42,356 bases of DNA from an uncultured Lachnospiraceae bacterium (GTDB taxonomy: Bacteria > Bacillota > Clostridia > Lachnospirales > Lachnospiraceae). The position numbers and the translations under genes were made by a program. The DNA is taken from contig CAMUAR010000029.1 in assembly GCA_947086895.1 (NCBI GenBank), forward strand, positions 1 through 42,356. Direction: 5' to 3'. A model generated the notes under the pieces. It saw nothing but the letters and a program-made list of their open reading frames with translations. It was not told the origin of the DNA and made no database searches. Shown here piece after piece: positions 33,070-42,086 of this stretch. Position 1 is the first letter of the stretch; each line of letters starts with the position of its first letter.

Positions 33070-33087
33070 TGCATATTATAATATGCA
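33070..33087. promoter_or_regulatory. 18-bp perfect palindrome upstream of murC
   Basis: TGCATATTATAATATGCA is a perfect palindrome with no spacer, containing TATAAT on both strands. Another TATAAT lies at 33105-33110. It is a candidate operator; the remaining sequence of the 600-bp glgC-murC intergenic region shows no gene. Confidence 0.45.
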
Positions 33088-33258
33088 GCCCCGCGGTCAC
33101 CCTTTATAATTTGTGTAAACTTTCTATATTTATGCGCGAAGGTTCAAAACTGCAGACGTCAAGTCCCGCACTGACGGAGAGGGGGAAGCTGCTTCCAAAA
33201 TATGGAAATTACGGAAAGCGGTTGGGAATCCGGGGCAGGAAGCCGAAAGGAGATTGCC

Positions 33259-34647
33259 ATGTACCAGATTGATTTTAACAAACCGATTCATGTTCATTTT
33301 ATTGGTATCGGCGGAAGTAATATGAGCGGGCTGGCGGAGTTGCTGCACACAAGACACTTTATTGTCAGTGGATCCGATGAAAATAAAAGCGATGCCTGCG
33401 ATAAGCTTGAGGGGCTTGGAATATCGGTTCGCTATGGTCAAAGTGCGGAGGGCATCACGCCAGATATTGATCTTGTTGTTTACACTGCGGCTGTTCATCC
33501 TGATAATCCTGAGTACACTGCCGCAAAAAAAGCGGGTATTCCAATGCTGAACCGGGCAGAATTTCTTGGAGAGCTGATGCTTCAATATAAGGAAGCGATC
33601 GGTATTGCTGGAACGCATGGCAAGACGACTACTTCTTCAATGCTTTCCATGATTTTGATTGAGGCAGGAATGGATCCGACCATCTCCATCGGCTCTGTTC
33701 TTGAACCGATTCACAGCAATTCACGCACAGGGCATTCGGATTATTTTGTTGTAGAGTCATGTGAATATACAAATAGTTTTCTTCAGTTCCATCCGCGTCA
33801 TGAAATTATACTTAATATAGAAGCGGAGCATTTAGACTTCTTCCGTGACCTTGATGATATCAGAAACTCGTTTCGGCTGTTTATGGAGAAACTGAGCGGG
33901 GGCGGAAATCTTGTAATACAGGGCGATATTGAGGGAATTTCCGGTTTGGTTGCAGGACTTGAAGCAAAGATTACAACGTTTGGAATTGCATCCGCAGGAA
34001 AAAACTATAATTACAGTGCTGCAAATATTACATGGGATAAGAATGGATGCGGGCATTATGATTTAATGCATGAAAACGATGTGATTGCGCATATTACTCT
34101 TGGGGTGGTAGGCGCACACAATATATCCAACTCTGTTGCGGCTGCTGCAATGGCAGATTTGCTTGGCGTGCCGCTGACAACGATTGCTCACGCATTGCGG
34201 TGCTTTGGCGGGGCAAAGAAACGTTTTGAGAAAAAAGGCGAGATTCATGGTATCACAGTGGTAGATGATTATGCGCATCATCCAACGGAAATTCGCGCAA
34301 CGTTAGCAGCGGCAGAGCATTATCCGCACCGTGATGTCTGGTGTATATTTCAGCCGCATACTTTTTCGCGCACAAAACTTTTGCTTGACGATTTTGCAGA
34401 TGCGCTCTCGCATGCGGATAAAGTAATACTTGCAGATATTTATCCGTCCCGTGAGAAGGATCCCGGTGATATTTCTTCCCGCGATCTTATGAGAAAATTG
34501 AAAGAAAAGGGCAGAGAGGTATATTATTTCCCGGATTTTGAAGAAATTGAGAAATTTTTGTTGGAAAATTGTATCCACGGCGACTTGTTGATAACTATGG
34601 GGGCTGGAGATATTGTAAAAGTCGCAGATGCACTGTTAAAAAAATAG
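33259..34647 (+). CDS. murC: UDP-N-acetylmuramate--L-alanine ligase
   Basis: A 462-aa Mur ligase that adds L-Ala to UDP-MurNAc in peptidoglycan precursor synthesis. Present are the N-terminal Rossmann motif HFIGIGGSNMSGLAE, the ATP-binding GTHGKTTTSSM loop, the central NIEAEHLDFF and the C-terminal DDYAHHPTEI and FQPHTFSRT blocks diagnostic for MurC. AAAGGAG upstream selects the ATG at 33259, not 33202. The stop codon touches the first DnaA box of the following intergenic region. Confidence 0.97.
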   Translation: MYQIDFNKPIHVHFIGIGGSNMSGLAELLHTRHFIVSGSDENKSDACDKLEGLGISVRYGQSAEGITPDIDLVVYTAAVHPDNPEYTAAKKAGIPMLNRAEFLGELMLQYKEAIGIAGTHGKTTTSSMLSMILIEAGMDPTISIGSVLEPIHSNSRTGHSDYFVVESCEYTNSFLQFHPRHEIILNIEAEHLDFFRDLDDIRNSFRLFMEKLSGGGNLVIQGDIEGISGLVAGLEAKITTFGIASAGKNYNYSAANITWDKNGCGHYDLMHENDVIAHITLGVVGAHNISNSVAAAAMADLLGVPLTTIAHALRCFGGAKKRFEKKGEIHGITVVDDYAHHPTEIRATLAAAEHYPHRDVWCIFQPHTFSRTKLLLDDFADALSHADKVILADIYPSREKDPGDISSRDLMRKLKEKGREVYYFPDFEEIEKFLLENCIHGDLLITMGAGDIVKVADALLKK

Positions 34648-34839
34648 TTATCCACGTTATCCACAACCTTATCAACAGCTGAAATGGATTTGGGTTGTGG
34701 ATTTTTTTGAATTTTATTGTTTTCTACAGAAGTAGATAAAAATTTTTAAAAGACTTGGTATTCCTTTATTTCGATATGGTTGATATTTTCTATTCGTGTA
34801 GAAAAGATTTTTTTATCCACGTTATCCACATTATCCACA
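34648..34839 (+). promoter_or_regulatory. DnaA-box array between murC and dnaD-like gene
   Basis: DnaA boxes (consensus TTATCCACA): TTATCCACG 34648, TTATCCACA 34657, TTATCAACA 34669, reverse TGTGGATTT 34696, then three abutting boxes TTATCCACG 34813, TTATCCACA 34822 and TTATCCACA 34831. Spacing in the second group is exactly 9 bp. The rest of the 392-bp region is AT-rich, and an extended -10 TGcTATACT (34896-34904) may start the dnaD transcript. Likely a DnaA-controlled promoter; an origin role is not excluded. Confidence 0.8.
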
Positions 34840-35039
34840 TTTTTTACACGAACAAAGATAAGACAAATTCGCCTATTTTCTTTCTAGCGAACCTGTGCTA
34901 TACTCTTGTTACGGTTTACGCCGGAATTTAAAATCAAATAAAACTGTACTATATTGCTTTGTTTTTTTATGAAAGTTTTTGCGCTTAACGATACGTATTG
35001 CAGTTTTAAATTAAGGAATTAATAGAAAGGAAGGATACC

Positions 35040-36182
35040 ATGCCTGGAGGTTTGACATTAAGCAGCGTTCAAGAAAAAAAATATACTCTGCTTTCCAACT
35101 TGTTTATCGACGATTATATGCCCCAGGCAAACGGTGCATACGTCAAGGTGTACCTCTATTTGCTTCGCCTGCTTGGCAATACGGGGAAAGAGTGTACCCT
35201 CACGTCGGTTGCCGATGCCTTGGATGAAACGGAAAAGGATATCGAGCGCGCCTTGAAATATTGGGAAGAGAAAAATCTTATGCGGCTTGAACGGGAGGAA
35301 GGCGCTGCGATCACTGGAGTTGCCTTTTTAGAGCCGCCGGAAGTTGAGAGAACACCAGAGACGCAGGAGGAGACTCCTTCCAAGGACAGTGCAGAAACGG
35401 AGCCAAAGGAAAAGGAAGAGGTATCTCAAAGCAGTACAGAAGCCGCAGGAGAGGCTGGAGCAACAGGGAAAAAGTGCGTACTGCCGCAGAAACCGGACTA
35501 TTCGGAGGCGCAGATTGAGGTGCTTACTTCGCTTGACGAGGTGAAGGAAATGCTTATGCGCATTCAGCAGGTGACAGTGCGGCTGTTAAAAGGGGCAGAT
35601 TTAAATTTTGTTTTGTATTTGTATGAGAGCGTTGGGTTCTCCGCAGATTTGATTGTTTATTTGTACGAATATTGCGCTTCAAAAAATAAGATGTATATTT
35701 CTTATATTGAGTCCGTTGCAATCGCTTGGGCGGAGGGGGGAATTGATACGGTTCAAAAGGCCAGAACGGAGGCGGCAGTGTATAATGACAGTTATAGTAC
35801 AGTCAACCGCGCTTTTGGGTTGAACCGCGCGCCGGGCAGTGTTGAGATTCAATATCTGCACCGTTGGACAAGCAATTACGGGTTTGATACATCAATTATT
35901 GAAGAAGCATGTAATCGAACGATGCTTGCGGTCTCAAAACCGGACTTTAAGTATGCCGATAAGATATTGGAACGATGGTATAAGGCAGGAGTGCGCGAAC
36001 GTGAAGATATCACAACGCTCGACGAAGAATTTGCAAAAAGAAATATAAAAGCAATGGAACAGCAGAGGGATAATACATACCGCTCTGCCGCGCCAAACAA
36101 CCGATTTAATGCGTTCCCGCAGAGAAAATACACTGCTTCGGATTATTCTGCAATGGAAAAACAGCTGCTTGGCAGCAGGTAG
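35040..36182 (+). CDS. DnaD-domain replication protein
   Basis: A 380-aa protein with an N-terminal winged-helix region (about 1-95; FIDDYMPQANGAYVKVYLYLL is typical of the Clostridia DnaD/DnaB-like family), an acidic Glu/Pro/Thr-rich linker (about 100-145), and a C-terminal part with tandem DnaD-like helical domains (IVYLYEYCASKNKMYISYIE and VIEEACNRT-like helices, then YADKILERWYKAGV). Such proteins load the replicative helicase with DnaA and a DnaC/DnaI partner, here the gene that follows. GGAAGGA precedes the ATG. The DnaA boxes upstream suggest replication-linked control. Confidence 0.9.
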   Translation: MPGGLTLSSVQEKKYTLLSNLFIDDYMPQANGAYVKVYLYLLRLLGNTGKECTLTSVADALDETEKDIERALKYWEEKNLMRLEREEGAAITGVAFLEPPEVERTPETQEETPSKDSAETEPKEKEEVSQSSTEAAGEAGATGKKCVLPQKPDYSEAQIEVLTSLDEVKEMLMRIQQVTVRLLKGADLNFVLYLYESVGFSADLIVYLYEYCASKNKMYISYIESVAIAWAEGGIDTVQKARTEAAVYNDSYSTVNRAFGLNRAPGSVEIQYLHRWTSNYGFDTSIIEEACNRTMLAVSKPDFKYADKILERWYKAGVREREDITTLDEEFAKRNIKAMEQQRDNTYRSAAPNNRFNAFPQRKYTASDYSAMEKQLLGSR

Positions 36183-36187
36183 TACTG

Positions 36188-36323
36188 CTGTGAAAAATAA
36201 TGTGGATGCACTTATTTTTTCACAGGGCTGTTTGTGCTGAGAACGTCACAAATAAGCCATGGTTCGACAAGAGAAACTACATTCGCAGCTTTCTCTTGCG
36301 TTTTTCCAAACATAAACGTTCTC
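36188..36323 (+). other. Nested hairpins in the dnaD-dnaC intergenic region
   Basis: CTGTGAAAAATAA (36188-36200) pairs with TTATTTTTTCACAG (36212-36225, one extra T). GAGAACGT (36239-36246) pairs with ACGTTCTC (36316-36323) and encloses CAAGAGAAA (36268-36276) paired with TTTCTCTTG (36290-36298). The structure ends about 50 nt before the dnaC-like ribosome binding site, so it could regulate or process this part of the transcript. Confidence 0.5.
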
Positions 36324-36380
36324 GGAATGGGGGATTACAAATAAAAAGATTTTGTATATCCTGCAGAAATGGGGATCACA

Positions 36381-37379
36381 ATGCCACTGAAAAATTATCA
36401 ATACAATGCGATATTGCGCGAGTATGATGCGCGCCGTCTGAAGAGTCATCGCGATTTGGAGGAACGCCGCAGACAAGTCTATCAGCAGATACCAGAACTT
36501 TCAGAGATTGATGCAGAACTTTCCCGCGGCTCTGTGGAGTGTGCAAAACGCTCTCTTGCGGGAGATACGTCAGCCCTCTCTGGTCTGCGCCAAAAAAATG
36601 AGGAGCTTTCTGCCAAAAAAGAAAAGCTGATTGTGTCTTATGGATATCCAGCGGATTATCTTTCCCCGCGCTATCTTTGTTCCGACTGTCAGGATACTGG
36701 ATATATTGGCGATGTAAAGTGCCACTGCTTTAAACAGGCGATTGTTGACTTGCTCTATGCTCAGTCCAATGTGCGTCATGCAGTTGGAAAAGAAAATTTT
36801 CAAACATTTTCTTATCAATATTATCACGAAGATTATATTGATGAAACAACACACCAGACACCACTTGCCAATATTAAGCGCGTGGTGGAAGCAGCGAAAG
36901 AATTTGTGCAGAATTTTGACGATTCCTCAGATAACCTTCTGATTTATGGAAGCACTGGAGTTGGAAAGACTTTCCTTTCAAACTGTATTGCGGGGGAGCT
37001 GCTTGCTTCAGGGCATACTGTAATTTATTTAACCGCGTTCCAGCTGTTTGATATTCTGGAACACTATAAATTTGACCGGGCAGGGCAGAACAGTGATTAC
37101 GATGAGACGGAGAACCGTTTTGCGTATATCCTTGGATGTGATCTGCTGATTATTGATGATTTAGGAACGGAATTAAACAATACGTTTGTCACTTCACAGC
37201 TTTATTTATGTATTAATGAGAGGCTGCTTGGGCGAAAATCTACAATTATTTCTACAAACCTTTCTTTTGAGCAACTGAAGAGTAATTACAGCGAGCGCAT
37301 TTTTTCGCGTATCGCAAGCAGCTATACTTTTTTGAAAATTGTTGGGGGAGATATTCGAATCCAGAAGAAGTTGTCATAA
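36381..37379 (+). CDS. DnaC/DnaI-like helicase-loader ATPase
   Basis: A 332-aa AAA+ protein. The N-terminal helical region precedes a Cys cluster (CSDCQDTGYIGDVKCHC, about 98-114) like the zinc site of DnaI. The ATPase part has Walker A YGSTGVGKT, Walker B LLIIDDLGTE and sensor-I STNLSFEQL, ending IASSYTFLKIVGGDIR. Together with the DnaD-like protein upstream it should load the replicative helicase. GGGG six nt before ATG 36381 is preferred to the ATG at 36369. Confidence 0.92.
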   Translation: MPLKNYQYNAILREYDARRLKSHRDLEERRRQVYQQIPELSEIDAELSRGSVECAKRSLAGDTSALSGLRQKNEELSAKKEKLIVSYGYPADYLSPRYLCSDCQDTGYIGDVKCHCFKQAIVDLLYAQSNVRHAVGKENFQTFSYQYYHEDYIDETTHQTPLANIKRVVEAAKEFVQNFDDSSDNLLIYGSTGVGKTFLSNCIAGELLASGHTVIYLTAFQLFDILEHYKFDRAGQNSDYDETENRFAYILGCDLLIIDDLGTELNNTFVTSQLYLCINERLLGRKSTIISTNLSFEQLKSNYSERIFSRIASSYTFLKIVGGDIRIQKKLS

Positions 37380-37482
37380 ATCATAAAGAAGTATTGAAGA
37401 ACTTGTATAAAGTATTGTGCTTGATACTGCACAGACAATGCAGGGGACAGGATTTTGATATTTTGTGTATGATTTCTTTAAC

Positions 37483-37515
37483 TGCGGCAGCGCCGCACTG
37501 GATTGAAATTTTTTA
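37483..37515 (+). terminator. Possible terminator after the dnaC-like gene
   Basis: TGCGGC-AGC-GCCGCA (37483-37497) is a strong short hairpin, but the following T-run comes only after a 10-nt gap, so termination may be weak. Confidence 0.45.
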
Positions 37516-37549
37516 AATCGATGATTTCATCAGTTTTGCCGGAAGGCTC

Positions 37550-37578
37550 TTGACTGTTTTCCATGTCGAGAGTATGAT
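37550..37578 (+). promoter_or_regulatory. Promoter of prs
   Basis: TTGACT (37550-37555), 17 bp, TATGAT (37573-37578), with the ribosome binding site and ATG 60 nt further on. Confidence 0.7.
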
Positions 37579-37642
37579 ATCTTCTGTAACAAGCAGAAAC
37601 AATGGCAACACGCAGAGTAAATTCATTTTGGAGGAAAACAAA

Positions 37643-38818
37643 ATGCCGCAAGAAAAGTATTTAGAAACGATCCCAGTTGGTACGCTTGGTATCATTGCGC
37701 TGGAAAGTTCCCAGAGCATCGGCAAAAAGGTCAATGACTACATCGTGCGGTGGAGAAAAGAGCGCGAACATGAACACGCTTCCACAATTGCTTTTACCGG
37801 CTATGAGAGGAAGAATTATCTGATTTCGACACAATGCCCTCGTTTTGGCACCGGCGAGTCAAAGGGCGTCATCAAGGAAACGGTTCGTGGCGATGACCTT
37901 TATTTACTGGTTGATGTCTGCAATTACAGTTTGACTTACACCGTGTGCGGGCAGACAAATCACATGTCCCCAGATGATCATTTTCAAGATTTAAAGCGCG
38001 TGATTGCCGCTCTGAACGGAAAAGCACGGCGCATTACGGTTATTATGCCGTACTTGTATGAGAGCCGTCAGCATAAGAGAAGTACAAGAGAATCCCTTGA
38101 CTGTGCAATTGCTTTGCAGGAACTTATCAATATGGGAGTGGAGAGCATTATTACATTTGATGCGCATGATCCGCGCGTACAAAATGCGATTCCACTGAAA
38201 AGTTTTGAGACCATTCAGCCGACATACCAGTTTATCAAAGCATTGCTCAACAATGTGCCGGATCTTACAATTGATGCCGACCATATGATGGTGATTAGCC
38301 CGGATGAAGGTGCGATGGGACGAGCTGTTTATTTTGCCACAGTGTTGGGGCTTGATATGGGAATGTTCTACAAACGCCGCGATTATTCCCGTGTCGAGAA
38401 TGGGCGCAATCCGATTATCGCTCATGAATTTTTAGGAAAAAGTGTGGAGGGAAAAGACGTCGTGATCCTGGACGATATGATTTCCTCCGGTGAGAGCATG
38501 ATTGATGTTGCGACAGAGCTGAAAAAACGCAAGGCAAAGCGAATTTTTCTCTGCTCGACTTTTGGACTTTTTACCAATGGTTTTGAGAAGTTTGACGAGG
38601 CGTTTGAAGAGGGGTTGTTTGACCGCATTATCACAACAAATTTAATTTATCAGCCGCAGGAACTGCTTTCCAAATCGTATTATATCAGTGCGGATATGAG
38701 CAAATATATCGCGCTTTTGATTGATGCGCTGAATCATGACGCTTCGATCAGCGAGTTTTTAAGCCCAACAGAGCGGATTCAAAAGTTTGTTGCCAGATAC
38801 AAAGCGCACCAGAAATAA
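37643..38818 (+). CDS. prs: Ribose-phosphate pyrophosphokinase
   Basis: A 391-aa PRPP synthetase that makes 5-phosphoribosyl 1-pyrophosphate from ribose 5-phosphate and ATP for nucleotide, His and Trp synthesis. It is longer than the classic 315-aa enzyme, as in many Lachnospiraceae, through a longer N terminus. The metal/ATP region (FDAHDPRVQNA), the catalytic-flap-like YLYESRQHKRS and the PRPP-binding loop VVILDDMISSGESM are present. GGAGG (37630-37634) selects ATG 37643; the upstream frame runs through the promoter. Confidence 0.93.
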   Translation: MPQEKYLETIPVGTLGIIALESSQSIGKKVNDYIVRWRKEREHEHASTIAFTGYERKNYLISTQCPRFGTGESKGVIKETVRGDDLYLLVDVCNYSLTYTVCGQTNHMSPDDHFQDLKRVIAALNGKARRITVIMPYLYESRQHKRSTRESLDCAIALQELINMGVESIITFDAHDPRVQNAIPLKSFETIQPTYQFIKALLNNVPDLTIDADHMMVISPDEGAMGRAVYFATVLGLDMGMFYKRRDYSRVENGRNPIIAHEFLGKSVEGKDVVILDDMISSGESMIDVATELKKRKAKRIFLCSTFGLFTNGFEKFDEAFEEGLFDRIITTNLIYQPQELLSKSYYISADMSKYIALLIDALNHDASISEFLSPTERIQKFVARYKAHQK

Positions 38819-38833
38819 AAATTTACAGTATAA

Positions 38834-38903
38834 ATTAAACAAATCAAACTGGGCGGATGGCGGAAAAGTCAAATACATAGATACCATTCCACCCAGCTTG
38901 ATT
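38834..38903 (-). terminator. Possible terminator of the 38844 gene
   Basis: On the minus strand a 15-bp stem (AATCAAGCTGGGTGG type arms, two G-U pairs) overlaps the last codons of the gene and is followed by a broken T-run. Confidence 0.4.
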
Positions 38904-39302
38904 GTCAAAAAAGATTCGAATTTCGGGCATATCAAAATGAAATGTTTCGCTTGCCCATTGAATTGCACAGGCTGTAAAAGCTTCTTCCTGAATGTTGCAG
39001 GAGGAAAATAGGATATTGCGCAAAGCGATGATAAGGCGGCAGTTATGTTGATTAGGGATAGAAATATAAGGTGCTGCCAGTTTCAGTCCATCGCAAAAAT
39101 AAGACCGTTCTTCTTCTGACATAGTTTGGCTGTAAGGATAGGGCATAAGCAGAGGATGGAAGTAAATATGGTCTGTTATTTTTACATATTTTTCCATATT
39201 TTCTGTAAGCGGAACAATCTGGTATCCCGCTTCCAGCAGAATACCGATTTTCCATTTTCCCTGCATTAATTTGTAATTGGTTTTTGACCAGAAATATTCC
39301 AT
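38844..39302 (-). CDS. Hypothetical protein
   Basis: A 152-aa protein (from ATG 39302) or 167 aa (from TTG 39347) that I do not recognise. It begins MEYFWSKTNYKLMQGKWKIG and is rich in aromatic residues, with several Ile/Tyr/Pro stretches (IYFHPLLMPYPYSQ). No signal peptide or clear membrane helix is seen. The ATG at 39302 has AAGG about 8 nt upstream; the TTG lacks a site. It is convergent with prs and 94 bp downstream of the PBP gene on the same strand, so it could be its cotranscribed tail. Confidence 0.65.
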   Translation of the reverse strand: MEYFWSKTNYKLMQGKWKIGILLEAGYQIVPLTENMEKYVKITDHIYFHPLLMPYPYSQTMSEEERSYFCDGLKLAAPYISIPNQHNCRLIIALRNILFSSCNIQEEAFTACAIQWASETFHFDMPEIRIFFDNQAGWNGIYVFDFSAIRPV

Positions 39303-39396
39303 AACAGCAGCCTTATAAGTGAAGTGACCATCATTGAGAGCCAACAAAATAATGAGTATGCAGTCTTAATATTACATTTATCAATAAGATTTATTA

Positions 39397-41907
39397 TCAG
39401 AATCCTTCCGGCAAATCCACAGGAGCAGTTGGAATATCAGAAGAATCGGGGAGTGTATTGTCTGTTGTATCTTCCGGTTGACCCGATATTGTGTCTTTTT
39501 CTGTATCGTCCGAATTTTCTTGATCTTCGTCATCGGATTCCTCAATTTTTGGCGGACGGCTGTCCATGTACATCAAAAATTCTTTTGCGGCAAGATTTTT
39601 GTGCGCGCGATTCATAAAATTGTGCCAGATTCTTCCAGGATAACTGCTTCCTTTCAGATCGTCCATCGCCTTTGGCATATCGCAGCCAACCCATACTGCT
39701 GTTGTATAATATGATGTGTAACCAGCAAACCAGCCATCTTTCTGGTCGTTTGTTGTGCCAGTCTTGCCAGCGGCAATCTGACCGTCAAGAGCAAGACGCC
39801 TTCCAGTGCCTTCACGCATTACACCCTCCAGACAGTACGTCATCATTCGCGCTGCATTTGTAGCATAGATTTTTTTTGGTGCAGCAATATCGCCTGCAAG
39901 GATATTTCCCATTGCATCTGTAATCCGCACAATACAGGTTGGCTCGCGGAATACGCCGTCGTTTGCAAGTGCCGCGTATCCGCTGGCAAGTTCGACGGAG
40001 CTGACGCCGTAAGTAAATCCCCCTAAGGACGCTGCTGGAACATAATCGGTTTCAACAATTTTTTTAAAGCCCATATTTAACAAGTAGGATAAACCGACCG
40101 TTGGAGTCAGCTCTTCAAACAATTTCCATGCCACAGTGTTTTTTGATACGGCAATGGCATAGGTAACTGGTATTTCACCAGAGTACACAAGCCCTGAATT
40201 GCGCGGTCCGCCCTCAAATTTTTCATCAATTACCGTGTCATCCGGGTAAAGACCACGCTCAAACATCGGCGTGTAGACAATCAGCGGTTTGATTGCGCTG
40301 CCCGGCTGACGGAAGCTTTGATAGGCGCGATTCAATGTATATCCTTCGGTCTCCTGGCTGCGCCCGCCGATGATTGCTGCCACCATTCCAGTTTCATTGT
40401 CAATACATACCGCGGAAGCTTGAAGTTTGTAGGTTCCTTCTTCGTTTGTCTCTGTAAATCCTGCAAGTTCTTCATCGACCGCTTGTTGTAACCATGCTTG
40501 TTTTTCCAAATCAATCGATGTATAAATACGATAGCCGCCTGTAAAAAGGGTTTTTTGAATTCGATAGTATGCTTCATTATAAAGTTCTGTATAATTTGCT
40601 TTATCGTCTGCATCGGCAAATTGATTGCGGAAAATAAAGCCTTCCTGCCGCATCAATGCGCGGATTGCGCAATAGTAAGTATAGCTCTCTACATAATTTT
40701 GCCGCTTCATTTGACTTAAATTTAAATTGATTTCCTCTGCAACTGCTTTTTCGTATGCCGATGAGCTGATTACACCCTCATCCCTCATCTGTAACAGAAC
40801 TTTGTCGCGACGTTTCATTGTATAATGAAAATTTACAAGCGGGTCGTAGTCTGTTGGATTGTTTGGGATTGCGCATAAAAATGCAATCTGTGATAAACTT
40901 AAATCCTGCACGCTTTTTCCAAAATATCCAAGACTTGCTGCCTGAATTCCATAATGTCCGTTTGCAAAATAGATATTGTTCAGATAAAATTCCATAATCT
41001 GATCTTTTTTGTATTTGCGTTCCAGAGCCATAGCAACAAAGATTTCTGTAATTTTCCGCTCCCACGTGACTTCGTTTGTCAAAAAAATATTACGGGCAAG
41101 CTGCTGTGTAATTGTACTGCCGCCCTGATGAATTTCGCCTTTGTTTTTTATCAGCACAATGGCGGCACGAATATTGGCGAACAGATCAATGCCGTCATGT
41201 TCAAAAAATTTTCGGTCTTCCGTGCATACCATTGCCTGAATTGCGTAGCGCGGAATGTTCTCATAAGTAAGATAATAAGAATCCTTCTCACCGCGAAGTT
41301 TGGATATTAGTTCGCCGTTGGAGGCATAGACAAGGCTTGTCTCACTGGCGCGGAAGGTTTCTTCTGTAGAACGAGCGACAAGAGCATTTGCCTTTGACTG
41401 GTAGGACAGCAAAAGTTTTCCGTATTTTGCATAAAACCATATTCCAACTACAGCGATGATAAGAAAAATCAAAAGAAGCGAAATCTGAACTGTGCGTTTT
41501 ACTGTGTATCCAACCCCTTTTGCTACACCGCTGATCGCTTTTCCCATTACATTGCGGTTATTTTTTACAGAAGATGACATGTTATATTCTGTTTTTTTCT
41601 TACCGCGCGATTTGTTCTTATCTTTTTTCGCGGCGCGCTGCTCTGAATACCCTGCATAAAAGTCCTGGTTTGTGTCCAGATTTTTTTCGCGGCGCATATT
41701 GCCGGATTTTTTATCAGCAGTATGTTTCTTTTGACGGTCGGACAGAGAAGCAGTTTTTGTATCTGCGTTTTGCCGTCTGCGCATATTGGAAGGTATTTTG
41801 GTCGGTTTTCCTGTTTTTTGGCTGTTTGAACTCTGCATTTCATGCGCTTGTCTGTCTCGCGCCAATCTATTTTGCAGCGGCAACGGTTTTCTCTTTTCTT
41901 GTGCCAT
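39397..41907 (-). CDS. Class A penicillin-binding protein (PBP1A family)
   Basis: An 836-aa bifunctional peptidoglycan synthase. The cytoplasmic N terminus (about 1-130) is long, very basic and low in complexity. One transmembrane helix (about 145-165) follows, then the GT51 glycosyltransferase domain with EDRKFFEHDG and GGSTITQQ. The transpeptidase domain has the SAIK nucleophile motif (QPGSAIKPL), SKN (VSKNTVAW) and KTG (GKTGTTND). The tail is acidic, Asp/Glu/Pro-rich. AGGAGG lies 10 nt before the ATG. Acts at the outer face of the membrane with MurC-derived precursors. Confidence 0.95.
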   Translation of the reverse strand: MAQEKRKPLPLQNRLARDRQAHEMQSSNSQKTGKPTKIPSNMRRRQNADTKTASLSDRQKKHTADKKSGNMRREKNLDTNQDFYAGYSEQRAAKKDKNKSRGKKKTEYNMSSSVKNNRNVMGKAISGVAKGVGYTVKRTVQISLLLIFLIIAVVGIWFYAKYGKLLLSYQSKANALVARSTEETFRASETSLVYASNGELISKLRGEKDSYYLTYENIPRYAIQAMVCTEDRKFFEHDGIDLFANIRAAIVLIKNKGEIHQGGSTITQQLARNIFLTNEVTWERKITEIFVAMALERKYKKDQIMEFYLNNIYFANGHYGIQAASLGYFGKSVQDLSLSQIAFLCAIPNNPTDYDPLVNFHYTMKRRDKVLLQMRDEGVISSSAYEKAVAEEINLNLSQMKRQNYVESYTYYCAIRALMRQEGFIFRNQFADADDKANYTELYNEAYYRIQKTLFTGGYRIYTSIDLEKQAWLQQAVDEELAGFTETNEEGTYKLQASAVCIDNETGMVAAIIGGRSQETEGYTLNRAYQSFRQPGSAIKPLIVYTPMFERGLYPDDTVIDEKFEGGPRNSGLVYSGEIPVTYAIAVSKNTVAWKLFEELTPTVGLSYLLNMGFKKIVETDYVPAASLGGFTYGVSSVELASGYAALANDGVFREPTCIVRITDAMGNILAGDIAAPKKIYATNAARMMTYCLEGVMREGTGRRLALDGQIAAGKTGTTNDQKDGWFAGYTSYYTTAVWVGCDMPKAMDDLKGSSYPGRIWHNFMNRAHKNLAAKEFLMYMDSRPPKIEESDDEDQENSDDTEKDTISGQPEDTTDNTLPDSSDIPTAPVDLPEGF

Positions 41908-41945
41908 CAGTCGCCGCCTCCTTTTAATAATTTTATATTACAATT

Positions 41946-41955
41946 CTATTATACC
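41946..41955 (-). promoter_or_regulatory. Extended -10 promoter of the PBP gene inside a repeat palindrome
   Basis: On the minus strand TGGTATAATA gives an extended -10 (TATAAT 41948-41953) within the palindrome that belongs to the repeat family. No good -35 is present. The start codon is 40 nt downstream. Confidence 0.45.
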
Positions 41956-42086
41956 ATATCGTTCCGATATGGTACTCTCCGAGGGATGAATTGCTCTTAT
42001 AGAGCAATCGCATAATTCGCAGATGAATTTATTCTCCCTTCAGTCGAATGCGAATTAGCGCGGTATAATATCTAGCGATATTATAC
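41947..42086 (+). repeat. Diverged copy of the structured repeat at the head of the tandem array
   Basis: ACCATATCGTTCCGATATGGT palindrome (41953-41974), a GATTGC/GAGCAATC-type hairpin, ATTCGC (42017-42022) with GCGAAT (42050-42055), then AGCGC and the palindrome GGTATAATATC-tagc-GATATTATACC (42062-42087). The layout matches the 113-bp units that follow, but the sequence is clearly older. Confidence 0.6.

Noticed and set aside
34648..35039. Chromosomal origin oriC.
   Set aside because: DnaA boxes are numerous, but dnaA, dnaN and rpmH are not here. A regulatory or titration site is the simpler reading; an origin role stays unproven.
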